Positions 17,596 to 24,985 of a stretch of 64,000 nt of DNA are shown here, piece by piece. Origin of the DNA: an uncultured Ruminiclostridium sp. (lineage in GTDB: Bacteria > Bacillota > Clostridia > Oscillospirales > Ruminococcaceae); contig CAJUQV010000005.1 in the NCBI GenBank assembly GCA_910588335.1, forward strand, positions 49,486 through 113,485. Reading direction: 5' to 3'. Each line of letters begins with the position of its first letter. Position 1 is the stretch's first letter. The notes beneath the pieces are model-generated. The model was not told the DNA's origin, searched no databases, and was given only the letters and a program-made list of their open reading frames with translations. The translations under genes were made by a program, and so were the position numbers.

Positions 17596-18675
17596 TTAAG
17601 ACATTCTGAACGCGGCGTAATACACGGTCGTGTCCAAATTGGTGCCGCCCGTAAACTTAAGCGTTGCAGAATCTGTTGATTGTGACAAATTAACGGTAAA
17701 CGAACCCGCCAGCATTTCGGAGTTCGCGTAAGAATTTAAAACGATAACGGTTCTGTAAGTAGCATGATTGAGAACCCACAGAAAAACTATATCCGTTTTG
17801 TGTGAAATCGTAACCGTTTTTGAAATCGGTCCGCTTGTGGCTTTTGGTATCGTCTCTTTTCCGTAGGTTACGTTTATTCCCGAAAGCTTTATTCCGTCCA
17901 CCTTATTTTTATCCGCCGCGCTCATAAGCCCCGCCGCCGAAGCGGAAGCGGCGTTATTCGGAATTTTTACCGTTCTCGAATTCATTCCCGTAATATGCCC
18001 TCTCCCGTCCGAAACAGGCTGAGAAATACTGAAAGTGCCACCAAATGACGGAGTCTGATTTGCTGTCGGCTCCCCCGTTCTCGCGGTATAGGTCGGGTGC
18101 GTGTACGCGTTCGCCCCTTCCGCTATCCCGTCAAGCTTCTTCTTATCCACCGTACTCATGAATCCGTTTGTCGACTGGGTTGCAGCGGAATGACCGTGCG
18201 AGGAACCCGCAAAATCCGAAGCGTGCTTGCCGTCTACCGTATCCGCGTTTCCCCCGTTTGCAGGCAGTGACGAGGGTAATCCTCCGATATCCGCGGCGAC
18301 GTGAGTGTGCCCCTTATCGGATTTTCCGGAGAATTTCCCGTCAACCTCGTTTTTTGTGTAATACCGCCCGTCATGGTTATGATCCCCGCTTGCTTTTCCG
18401 TCCCAGCGGCTTTTTTCCTCGGGCGTAACGTGCTTTGAGTCGTCCCCGATATGTTCATTTAATGGCGTTAAAATCCGACCCAAAGAGGTTTTTTTCATTT
18501 TTCCGTGATCGGACATATCAATAACGGGAAAATAATCGTTTGTTTCGGGATTTTCCTTTATTTCCGCTCCGTCCTCGATATTGCCAAGGCGTGTTACCGG
18601 AAGGTCAAAGGTATCGTTTCCCTCTTCGGTTTTCCCTATCAAAACAACGTCTCTTTCAATAATATCCGTATCCAT
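17596..18675 (-). CDS. Phage tail fibre (second fibre)
   Basis: 359-aa fibre. Residues 1-65 form an anchor domain also present in the collagen-like fibre at 19706-20569 (shared patterns RDVVL.GKT, PVTRLGNIE and KMKKT/QMKKT). Then come DHNHDGRYYTKNEVD and histidine-glycine collar repeats (GSSHGHSAATQSTNGFMS, ADKNKVDGI) typical of fibres made of short beta-strand repeats. The C-terminus (~270-359) is beta-rich and probably the receptor-binding tip. The paired fibres could extend or switch host range. Confidence 0.85.
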   Translation of the reverse strand: MDTDIIERDVVLIGKTEEGNDTFDLPVTRLGNIEDGAEIKENPETNDYFPVIDMSDHGKMKKTSLGRILTPLNEHIGDDSKHVTPEEKSRWDGKASGDHNHDGRYYTKNEVDGKFSGKSDKGHTHVAADIGGLPSSLPANGGNADTVDGKHASDFAGSSHGHSAATQSTNGFMSTVDKKKLDGIAEGANAYTHPTYTARTGEPTANQTPSFGGTFSISQPVSDGRGHITGMNSRTVKIPNNAASASAAGLMSAADKNKVDGIKLSGINVTYGKETIPKATSGPISKTVTISHKTDIVFLWVLNHATYRTVIVLNSYANSEMLAGSFTVNLSQSTDSATLKFTGGTNLDTTVYYAAFRMS

Positions 18676-18679
18676 AATT

Positions 18680-18793
18680 TTACTCCTTACCGTTGATTTC
18701 CAGCAGTTTTTTCACCTGCTCCCGCCATCTTTGGGGAACGTCATGAATCGTTAGCTTCCCGCTTAAAATCTGCCTGTAATAAATCTTCGCCAT
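18680..18793 (-). CDS. XkdX family protein
   Basis: A 37-aa peptide matching the XkdX pattern: IYYRQILSGKLTIHDVPQRW, then REQVKKLLE. These tiny proteins accompany tail-fibre and baseplate genes in PBSX-like and other Firmicutes prophages; their function is unknown. GGAGGTGTAAA directly precedes the ATG at 18793. A longer in-frame extension to 18901 lies inside the upstream gene and is not credible. Confidence 0.8.
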   Translation of the reverse strand: MAKIYYRQILSGKLTIHDVPQRWREQVKKLLEINGKE

Positions 18794-18794
18794 T

Positions 18795-19211
18795 TTACAC
18801 CTCCGCAATAATTCCCGCCAGCTCCACCAACGCCGACTGTATATCCTCATTATCCCGTTCAAGCCGCTCCATAAGAAGCTCCGAATCCGACCTCTGAGCA
18901 ACGCTCAGGAAAAAGAATTTCGATCCGTCTTCGGGAGCGGTTTTCATGCCCATTCCCGTCACGATCGTAAAATTGTAATGCGAGAATTGAGCCGTAATTT
19001 CATCTGTTTCATCGTCCCTTTCCGTCAGAATCAGTTCCGACAAATTTTCGGGCTCGGCCAGCGACGATAAGCCCTCAAGGGTAACGTCCTCGGTTGAAAA
19101 CCGAATTTCAAAACACTCCCGATACGCGTTCTGAATCAGCTCGTTTTTACCGTAAACGGCGATAACGGGAAGCGTTGTCCCATTTGAAAATTGTATACTC
19201 TGTGTTATCAT
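18795..19211 (-). CDS. Phage hypothetical protein upstream of XkdX
   Basis: 138 aa, acidic. The first 95 residues are beta-rich (IQFSNGTTLPVIAVYGKNE, FTIVTGMGMK), and the C-terminal 30 residues are a helix (SELLMERLERDNEDIQSALVELAGIIAEV region). It is in the usual place of the XkdW/YomL-like tail accessory genes, between a fibre tip and XkdX. No enzymatic motif. Ribosome binding site AGGAGACCAATAA. Confidence 0.65.
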   Translation of the reverse strand: MITQSIQFSNGTTLPVIAVYGKNELIQNAYRECFEIRFSTEDVTLEGLSSLAEPENLSELILTERDDETDEITAQFSHYNFTIVTGMGMKTAPEDGSKFFFLSVAQRSDSELLMERLERDNEDIQSALVELAGIIAEV

Positions 19212-19226
19212 TTATTGGTCTCCTTG

Positions 19227-19739
19227 CTATGAAAAAGTAATTGAATATTTTACGGACGGGGACGACCCCACTCCGGAAGAAGAAAAGTTGTAGGCTACTA
19301 TTACAAATGAATATGTTCCGACCGGCAGAGTTGTTGAGCCGGTGAACACGGTACCGGTACTGTTTGATTGAGACTTGTTAAATATATATGTTGTTTTATT
19401 ATTGCCGTCAACGGCGTACATGACGGCCGGTCCCATGCTGCCCTTCGGCGATAATGTCAGACTGCCGTTTACCGTGCAGGAAGAGGGAACAACTATATTT
19501 GAAGCAACCGTGACGCCAGTTGTGGAGCCGGAACACGACCCCGATATTTCCTCCGGCTTCGCGCTGAATATTTGTTTTAAAGCACCGCTTACGTTTGTGT
19601 GTACCGTACTTAAAGATTTTAATGCACCGCCTGAATTGACGGATATTTCCGTCAGTGCTTTTAACGTTCCGTTTACGTTTGCCGTAATGCCGATAATAAC
19701 ACCCCCTAATATTTTCCGTACCAATAACCGGAGGGACAT
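19227..19739 (-). CDS. Phage fibre-tip-like protein with short GxLK repeats
   Basis: 170 aa. Near residues 19-60 three imperfect 14-residue repeats (NGTLKALTEIS, GGALKSLSTVH, SGALKQIFSAK) form a fibre-like stalk. The rest is a Ser/Thr/Gly-rich beta domain (about 70-170), as in receptor-binding tips or adhesins. The assigned ATG overlaps the collagen-like gene by 34 nt and lacks a ribosome binding site. AGGGGGTG instead lies just inside the frame, so a non-standard start (ATT/ATC near 19694) or coupling from the upstream gene is possible. Confidence 0.65.
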   Translation of the reverse strand: MSLRLLVRKILGGVIIGITANVNGTLKALTEISVNSGGALKSLSTVHTNVSGALKQIFSAKPEEISGSCSGSTTGVTVASNIVVPSSCTVNGSLTLSPKGSMGPAVMYAVDGNNKTTYIFNKSQSNSTGTVFTGSTTLPVGTYSFVIVAYNFSSSGVGSSPSVKYSITFS

Positions 19740-20569
19740 GACGAAGTAGTGGGGGAGGACGTACCGACCTTGAGGACATTGGGGCCGGCGGCTCCCGTGG
19801 CGCCTTTGTCTCCTTTCGGTCCTTGCGGACCCGTTGCCCCTGTGTCGCCTTTTTGGCCTTGCGCTCCTGTAGCTCCTGTTGCTCCCCTCGCTCCCGTTGC
19901 GCCTTTTAGATTTTTAAACGCAAAATTAAACACCTTTGCCGTGTTGCTGCCTGTGGCGGTAACGGTAACCGAAGGCGTTCCAACATTCGCGTCTACGCTC
20001 GCCGTAGGCGTACCGAAGCCTGCCGCCGCGCCGGTTGCGCCTGTTGCGCCAGTTGCTCCCGTAGCACCTCTCGGTCCCTGCGAACCCGTTGCTCCGGTAT
20101 CACCCTTGGGACCTTGCGCGCCCGTATCCCCTTTATCTCCCTTGGGGATGGTAAAATTCAATGTTGTGACAGTTCCAGAAGTGCTTGCCAAAGCCGCCGC
20201 TTGGCTTCCCGCCGCGCCCGTTGTCACGATGCCTATTTTTATATTGGTAATCGCCCCAATCTCGGCGGCGGTATGACTGTGATTTCCCGCTGCCTTCCCG
20301 TTCCATTGCTCTCTTTCTAAAGCCGTTACATGGCGAACATCGTCTCGCACATGCTCAGTGGGCAATTCTAACAGGCTTTTCAAGGGCGTTTTCTTCATCT
20401 GCCCGTCATCTTCCGTATCTATTATCGGAACATAGTCCCCTGTGATGGGGGTTTCCTTTATATCGGCAGTTTCTTCGATATTTCCGAGACGTGTCACGGG
20501 CATGTCTATCGTGCTGCTGCCGTCCGCCGTTTTTCCTCTTAAAACCACATCGCGCTTTTTAACTGACAT
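19706..20569 (-). CDS. Collagen-like tail fibre
   Basis: 287-aa fibre. Residues 5-62 are the anchor domain shared with the fibre at 17596-18675. Residues 75-105 are a conserved HVTALEREQWNGKAAGNHSH collar. Two Gly-X-Y collagen-like blocks follow (residues ~144-184 and 223-263, GDTGATGPQGPKGDKGATG type), separated by a beta-rich module (185-222). The tip is a short aromatic tail SGYWYGKY. Such fibres form triple helices and bind host surface structures. ATG 20569 has AAAGGATAGTT upstream; a TTG 15 nt earlier is less likely. Confidence 0.9.
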   Translation of the reverse strand: MSVKKRDVVLRGKTADGSSTIDMPVTRLGNIEETADIKETPITGDYVPIIDTEDDGQMKKTPLKSLLELPTEHVRDDVRHVTALEREQWNGKAAGNHSHTAAEIGAITNIKIGIVTTGAAGSQAAALASTSGTVTTLNFTIPKGDKGDTGAQGPKGDTGATGSQGPRGATGATGATGATGAAAGFGTPTASVDANVGTPSVTVTATGSNTAKVFNFAFKNLKGATGARGATGATGAQGQKGDTGATGPQGPKGDKGATGAAGPNVLKVGTSSPTTSSCPSGYWYGKY

Positions 20570-20584
20570 AACTATCCTTTCCAA

Positions 20585-20698
20585 GCAGTATCAAAGCGGT
20601 ACCGCTAAATTACGGCACCGCCTAATACCAAACACTAATCCAACTGTTAGTATAAAACTGCTTTTTTATAATTTTACTGCGCTTATGTCAACGAAAAA
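20585..20698 (-). promoter_or_regulatory. Possible internal promoter and hairpin ahead of the collagen-like fibre gene
   Basis: On the minus strand TTGACA (20686-20691) and TATAAA (20665-20670) are 15 nt apart, shorter than ideal. Downstream GCGGTGCCG and CGGTACCGC (within 20594-20620) form a stable leader hairpin. It may give the fibre gene its own transcript or act as an attenuator. Confidence 0.4.
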
Positions 20699-21292
20699 TC
20701 AAGCGGTTTCCTCCACCACCTGAACGAACAACTCCCCATCCTTTAAATCGGCGGGAACGTCGGCACCGAAGCGAACGCCCCTAAGCCCGTCAAGCCTTGC
20801 CTTGTCCTCCTTTGACATAAGTCCGTCCGCTGTGGAAGAAGCAACGGTCTTGTCCGCTTTTCCGTTCCACGCCTCGACCTGAGCGGCGGTAATTGCGGGC
20901 ATCGCTTCAAGCTTTGCCTTAAGCGCGGCGGTAAAATCCTCTGCGGAAAGCCCTTTTCCGTCAATTTTATTAACCTTATTTCCGATAGCCTCGTTAAGGG
21001 CGGTTACAACGTCCTTATGAGATTCGATATAGTCCGCAATCTCCTTAAGGGTATCGTAAGTTTCGGGCGCGCCGCCGATAAGCACATCGATTGCGGCGCT
21101 TATCTTAGCGTCCACCGCTTCGCCGCTTGCCTGCCCGGAAAGCTCGGCGATTATCGAAGCGAGAGCGGAATCCAGCGTTGTTTCCGTTTCTTTCCAGACA
21201 ACCGTGGTATGTTTGCCGGTGGTTTTTGCGATAATGTCCCTAATTTCACCGCCTACCATAATTTTGCTTAAAACGAAGTTTGTGTTTGCCAT
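20699..21292 (-). CDS. Phage fibre/head-fibre-like structural protein
   Basis: 197 aa. The N-terminal ~45 residues (SKIMVGGEIRDIIAKTTGKH) are an attachment domain. The middle carries the collar pattern IGGAPETYDTLKEIADYI, and there is a trimerisation-type segment ADGLMSKEDKARLDGLRG, both seen in Firmicutes head- and tail-fibre proteins. It lies between the tail-fibre base and the collagen-like fibre, so it is probably a distal fibre segment. Confidence 0.75.
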   Translation of the reverse strand: MANTNFVLSKIMVGGEIRDIIAKTTGKHTTVVWKETETTLDSALASIIAELSGQASGEAVDAKISAAIDVLIGGAPETYDTLKEIADYIESHKDVVTALNEAIGNKVNKIDGKGLSAEDFTAALKAKLEAMPAITAAQVEAWNGKADKTVASSTADGLMSKEDKARLDGLRGVRFGADVPADLKDGELFVQVVEETA

Positions 21293-21320
21293 AATATTTT
21301 TTCCTTTCTTTTTGCGAGGT

Positions 21321-22085
21321 TTATTCCTCGGTTATTATAAACGTCCCTTCCGGGGCGTTTATTGTGTTTCTTGTGATGTTTTTGGCGTCAAGGAGTGTGT
21401 TGTCTTCACGTATGATTGCCACCTCCGCCATTCCCGTGTATTCGCCTGTTTCTATTGTCAGACCGTATTCGCCGCTGCCGACAAAACCGTAGTCGGGCTT
21501 GCTTTTGTCACGCAGCCTTTGCGCGAATACATGACAGTCGGGCTTCTTGTTCAGATATACATTGATCTCTTCTTTAAGCTCATATATCCGCTCGGTTATA
21601 TTTATCTCGATCTCATTCCTGACCGTTTCCACATACCCGACCGTTGCGGTAGTAGTGGGATCGACAACGATGCTTATATCCGCGCCCGAATCCGCCGCCG
21701 CTGCTATGGTAAATTCAAGGTTAAAATTCGGCATATCCTCGGGCGTCGGAACCCTGTCGCCAATCTCGTCCTGGGCTACCGCGAAAAGAATACCTTCCTC
21801 TTCGCCGCCCTTTATCCGCGCGAAGAACCCTACCTGCTTCACCGTTATTTCCTCATCGAGCCTGCTGTTGTCCATACGGATAACAATTTCAAAGCCCCAG
21901 TCATAGCGCTTTATATCCGCTATTGACATTACCCCGCCCGGCTCGGATACGTCGGTCTGAAATTTTAATTCTTCACTGTCTGCCGTTTCCGTACCGTACC
22001 TTGCCGCGTAAATCTCTACCTCCTGCATTTTCATTAAAAGCTGTGCTCCCGCCCTTGTGACGGTGCACGTGCTCCACATTGCCAT
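21321..22085 (-). CDS. Phage tail fibre base protein
   Basis: 254 aa. The N-terminal ~130 residues resemble the phage tail-collar fibre N-terminal domain: start MWSTCTVTRAGAQLL, then IKRYDWGFEIVIRMDN, ITVKQVGFFARI and GILFAVAQDE. A helical neck (about 150-180) and a beta-rich end follow. In P2-like phages the equivalent protein follows gpI and fixes the fibre to the baseplate, which is its position here. Confidence 0.85.
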   Translation of the reverse strand: MAMWSTCTVTRAGAQLLMKMQEVEIYAARYGTETADSEELKFQTDVSEPGGVMSIADIKRYDWGFEIVIRMDNSRLDEEITVKQVGFFARIKGGEEEGILFAVAQDEIGDRVPTPEDMPNFNLEFTIAAAADSGADISIVVDPTTTATVGYVETVRNEIEINITERIYELKEEINVYLNKKPDCHVFAQRLRDKSKPDYGFVGSGEYGLTIETGEYTGMAEVAIIREDNTLLDAKNITRNTINAPEGTFIITEE

Positions 22086-22089
22086 AAAA

Positions 22090-22770
22090 TCAAACCTCCC
22101 GCGCCGTTATCATATGTCTTTCCGTTTTTCTGCCGGTCATTTTTGCGCCGCAGCGCACCTTGACCGAAGTTCCCTCCCGCTGCCATACCTCGAATTTTTT
22201 TGCCGTGCAGTATATGCTTTTCTTTTTTCCCGTTGTTACCGCGCCGCAGTATACACGCGCTTTGCTCTGCACCGTAACTATGTACGCGGCTTCCTCTAAA
22301 ATCGACCTTACGTTTTTGTAGTAGTTGATTTTTTGGATCACCGACTTGCATTTTTCCTTGTCGTTGGCGTTGTCCCAGATCATTACCTTGAAGTGGTAGG
22401 GCTTCCCGCCGTATTCAAACCATTCGCTTACTTTCGACACGGGATAAATACTTCTCAGCGCTGTTTCCGTAGCGTATCGGGTACCCTTGTACTTGTGTAT
22501 TAAAATACACTCCTTGACGGTCTGCCTTTTATTTTCAAGCGGAGCGTTATACTCATACCATTCCACTTTAAAATCATAAGCCAGAATGTCTAAAACTTCC
22601 TCCGGCAGGTCATCTATAACGGGATATATTTTTGCCATATCGGTTTCGGCCGCCGCTGCCGCAAGCTTATCCGAAACAATCTCGGCTATGCCGTATTTTT
22701 CCTGGTCGCGGGAAAGGGAATAGGGAAAGGAGCGAAGTAGGCTTTTTCCTTCGGTGATATTATCACTCAT
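22090..22770 (-). CDS. Baseplate protein, P2 gpI family
   Basis: 226-aa wedge protein. The gpI hallmarks are visible: LLRSFPYSLSRD, LPEEVLDILAYDFKVEWYE and KGTRYATETALRSIYP, then a YH(F)KV strand and a beta tail. The C-terminal ~50 residues are unusually rich in Cys, Lys and Arg. ATG 22770 follows GGAGGCTTTGAAG inside the end of the gpJ-like gene, giving an 8-nt overlap and likely coupled translation. Confidence 0.9.
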   Translation of the reverse strand: MSDNITEGKSLLRSFPYSLSRDQEKYGIAEIVSDKLAAAAAETDMAKIYPVIDDLPEEVLDILAYDFKVEWYEYNAPLENKRQTVKECILIHKYKGTRYATETALRSIYPVSKVSEWFEYGGKPYHFKVMIWDNANDKEKCKSVIQKINYYKNVRSILEEAAYIVTVQSKARVYCGAVTTGKKKSIYCTAKKFEVWQREGTSVKVRCGAKMTGRKTERHMITAREV

Positions 22771-23911
22771 CTTCAAAGCCTCCGTTCTTTATGTTTACGC
22801 TGCCCGGCCTTGCGTACTGCGGCGTCAGTCTGTCAATGCCGTCCCTTAAGGACGCAAATACCGGCGACTTGACGTCCACCCTCTTTATTCCCGTATCATT
22901 CAGAAACCAGATAAGCTTTGAGGGATTGATATCCCTCCCGATTTTTTCTCCCTGCCACGCTATATACCGTTCCACGGCGCCTTCCACAGCTAAGGCGATA
23001 TCCTTTATCGGCCTGCTGCCGTTTTTGTCAATATAATAGATAAAATCTATATTGTAATCAACAACCTCCGGGTCGCATACCTCCACAATATCGGTCAGCG
23101 GGCGCACCTTTTCATCGCCGCATGCCTCTAAAATACGGTTTTTCGTCCCGTCGTCCGCTATCGAACCGTCCGTCATGACCGCGTATATCTCCACATGCCC
23201 GTCCTTACCCAAAGGGGCGATCGCGCACACATCGGCAATATCCGAGGACACCGATTTCGCATGATATTCATACGCTCCTTTGGGTCCCGCGGTGCTGTAA
23301 GCCTCTAAGCTCTGCCGCATAAGCCGGTAATACGAGTCGTCGTCCGCCGCCTCCGAGCCTCCGCTGGTGGTTTCTATGTTGGAGCAGTTTCCAAAAAACA
23401 GTATCTTATCCACGTCCATCAGCGTGTTTATCTGCCCCGCGGCATAGCCGTTCCCTACGGAACCGACCGTTTGGCATACCGCCCTGACATATGTATCCGT
23501 TTCTCCGGCGGGAACCGCCGCGTCCTCGGAGGTCTCCCAGACAAAAGACTTGCCGCCGTCCGTAACGCGCGTTCCTTTGGGTATGTCGATAGCCGTTTCC
23601 CGCGCCTCCGAAAGAGTAAAACGCATGATACATTCCGCCGGCTCCGCTTCGGGTCTTTTCATGTTGAATACAAATTCCCCCAGAGCGTCAAGGTTTTCCG
23701 CCTCCGCTCTTGAGGGAATGTTCTGATTCGCCGAATAATTTATCAAAGCCCGCGTCTGTACGATAACGTCCGCGACCCAGCATATAAACAGCTTGTCGGG
23801 GTCGGAAGGCTGTAATGTGCGTTCGGTCATTTCCTCGTATTTCGCGGTAAGCTCGGCGATAAGTCCCTCGGTGTCCGTCTGCACGAATTTATAATTTGCT
23901 CCCTCTCTCAT
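22763..23911 (-). CDS. Baseplate J-like protein (P2 gpJ)
   Basis: 382-aa baseplate wedge protein with the J-like signature: IPKGTRVTDGGKSFVWET, then GSVGNGYAAGQIN, and YDSYYRLMRQS-like and GAYEYHAKSVS motifs, ending in a barrel with INPSKLIWFLNDTGI. It assembles with the W- and I-like proteins into the contractile baseplate. ATG 23911 has GGAGGTTACCGT and overlaps the W-like gene by 4 nt. Confidence 0.95.
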   Translation of the reverse strand: MREGANYKFVQTDTEGLIAELTAKYEEMTERTLQPSDPDKLFICWVADVIVQTRALINYSANQNIPSRAEAENLDALGEFVFNMKRPEAEPAECIMRFTLSEARETAIDIPKGTRVTDGGKSFVWETSEDAAVPAGETDTYVRAVCQTVGSVGNGYAAGQINTLMDVDKILFFGNCSNIETTSGGSEAADDDSYYRLMRQSLEAYSTAGPKGAYEYHAKSVSSDIADVCAIAPLGKDGHVEIYAVMTDGSIADDGTKNRILEACGDEKVRPLTDIVEVCDPEVVDYNIDFIYYIDKNGSRPIKDIALAVEGAVERYIAWQGEKIGRDINPSKLIWFLNDTGIKRVDVKSPVFASLRDGIDRLTPQYARPGSVNIKNGGFEDE

Positions 23912-24213
23912 ACGGTAACCTCCAGTATTATCTCTAATTTTCCGGCTTTGCTCCCGTAAAATTCCATATTTTTCAGCTTTGCTCTCGGTTCAAATTTCTC
24001 CAGAGCTTCCGTAATTTCGGCAAAAGCCATTGTTTCCGCCGCGTCTATGGGCTTGTCTATAAATTCCATTGGCAGTCCGTATTCCCGGTACATGGGCACA
24101 GTGCCTTTCTTGGTATTTAAAAGCAGCGCGATATTCTGTACCACCGACTTCGCGGTATCGTTCTCCAAAAGCTCCTGAGAATAATTTTTTCCGGTATCTA
24201 TTGTCAGATTCAT
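23908..24213 (-). CDS. Baseplate protein, P2 gpW / T4 gp25 family
   Basis: 101-aa gp25-like wedge component. It shows the family core: QNIALLLNTKKGTVPMYREY, then GLPMEFIDKPID and a C-terminal LEIILEV strand. It nucleates sheath attachment in contractile tails. Start ATG 24213 follows GAAGGAATGATCATAT. Confidence 0.92.
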   Translation of the reverse strand: MNLTIDTGKNYSQELLENDTAKSVVQNIALLLNTKKGTVPMYREYGLPMEFIDKPIDAAETMAFAEITEALEKFEPRAKLKNMEFYGSKAGKLEIILEVTV

Positions 24214-24228
24214 ATATGATCATTCCTT

Positions 24229-24615
24229 CTATAGGTATTCGGTAAGAGAAGCCGACACCTCCGCAACCGTGGGATTCTGCTCCCGGTCAAAATATTTGTA
24301 GTTTACGCTGTGCTTGACGATTACCCATTTCCCGTAAATACTTTTGCCGAGGATCAGGCGCATGACCTTTCCCGACCTCTCCGCCCCTTCGATTTTTTCA
24401 AGCTCCTTTGTCACGTTAACCCCCAGCGAGGAACAGAGAGTAATATCAAATGAAATGCTCCCCGCGTCTCTTCCGGTAAATTCCAGGAGCGTATCGCCGC
24501 AGTGGAGGTTATGCTTGCCGTAAGAAGCGCCGCCGCTTTTTTTGAGATTTTTCAGCGTCTCCACCTCGGAGGAAGAGACCTTGAAGATTATATCTCCGAG
24601 ACTGCCTACCGTCAC
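24229..24615 (-). CDS. Tail protein, P2 gpU-like
   Basis: 128-aa protein with the GpU pattern: VGSLGDIIFKVSS, KSGGASYGKHNLHCGDTLLE and DAGSISFDITL, ending in a long beta region. GpU is a tail-terminus or tail-tube-initiation factor in P2-like phages. The start is GTG 24615 behind GGAGGGATATAA, directly abutting the preceding stop codon. Confidence 0.82.
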   Translation of the reverse strand: MTVGSLGDIIFKVSSSEVETLKNLKKSGGASYGKHNLHCGDTLLEFTGRDAGSISFDITLCSSLGVNVTKELEKIEGAERSGKVMRLILGKSIYGKWVIVKHSVNYKYFDREQNPTVAEVSASLTEYL

Positions 24616-24948
24616 TTATATCCCTCCTATAACAAATCCGTCCTCGTTAAAGCCCGGATTGTAAATACAAAGTACCTTTTCACCGATCTTCGGGAACCAG
24701 GGCACTATCCTTAAATCGTGCCTGTGGGGGCATTCGGCGCCGCACGAACCGGAGCACGAGGGAACGCCCGTGTTTGTTTCGTCCTTGTACGCGCCTGTGA
24801 TAACCTCCTCTTTAGGAGGGTCGGGTACGATAAACGGCGGGGATTTTATCACCTTAAGCCAGCCCGACATCATTCCGAGCTCGGTAAAGTACACCCTTAC
24901 AAGCCTTTTTTTATAGTCGGCGGAATTTACGGTGCCCATTCTTACCAT
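24616..24948 (-). CDS. Short baseplate spike-like protein (gpV-like OB domain)
   Basis: 110 aa, about half the length of P2 gpV. The OB-fold core is visible (MGTVNSADYKKRLVRVYF, then W-FPKIGEKVLCIYNP and EDGFVIGGI), but the beta-helical spike and apex are absent. A six-Cys/His segment (CSGSCGAECPHRH) suggests bound metal. The penetrating spike may be supplied by another protein, for instance the adjacent multi-domain D-like protein. Confidence 0.8.
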   Translation of the reverse strand: MVRMGTVNSADYKKRLVRVYFTELGMMSGWLKVIKSPPFIVPDPPKEEVITGAYKDETNTGVPSCSGSCGAECPHRHDLRIVPWFPKIGEKVLCIYNPGFNEDGFVIGGI

Positions 24949-24985
24949 TTATTATTTCCTCCTTTTTGAAAGCGCCTGCAAAAGG

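Noticed and set aside
19749..20276. Long proline-rich plus-strand ORF
   Set aside because: It is the reverse-complement shadow of the collagen-like Gly-X-Y repeats; codon-position bias and the ribosome binding site belong to the minus-strand fibre gene.
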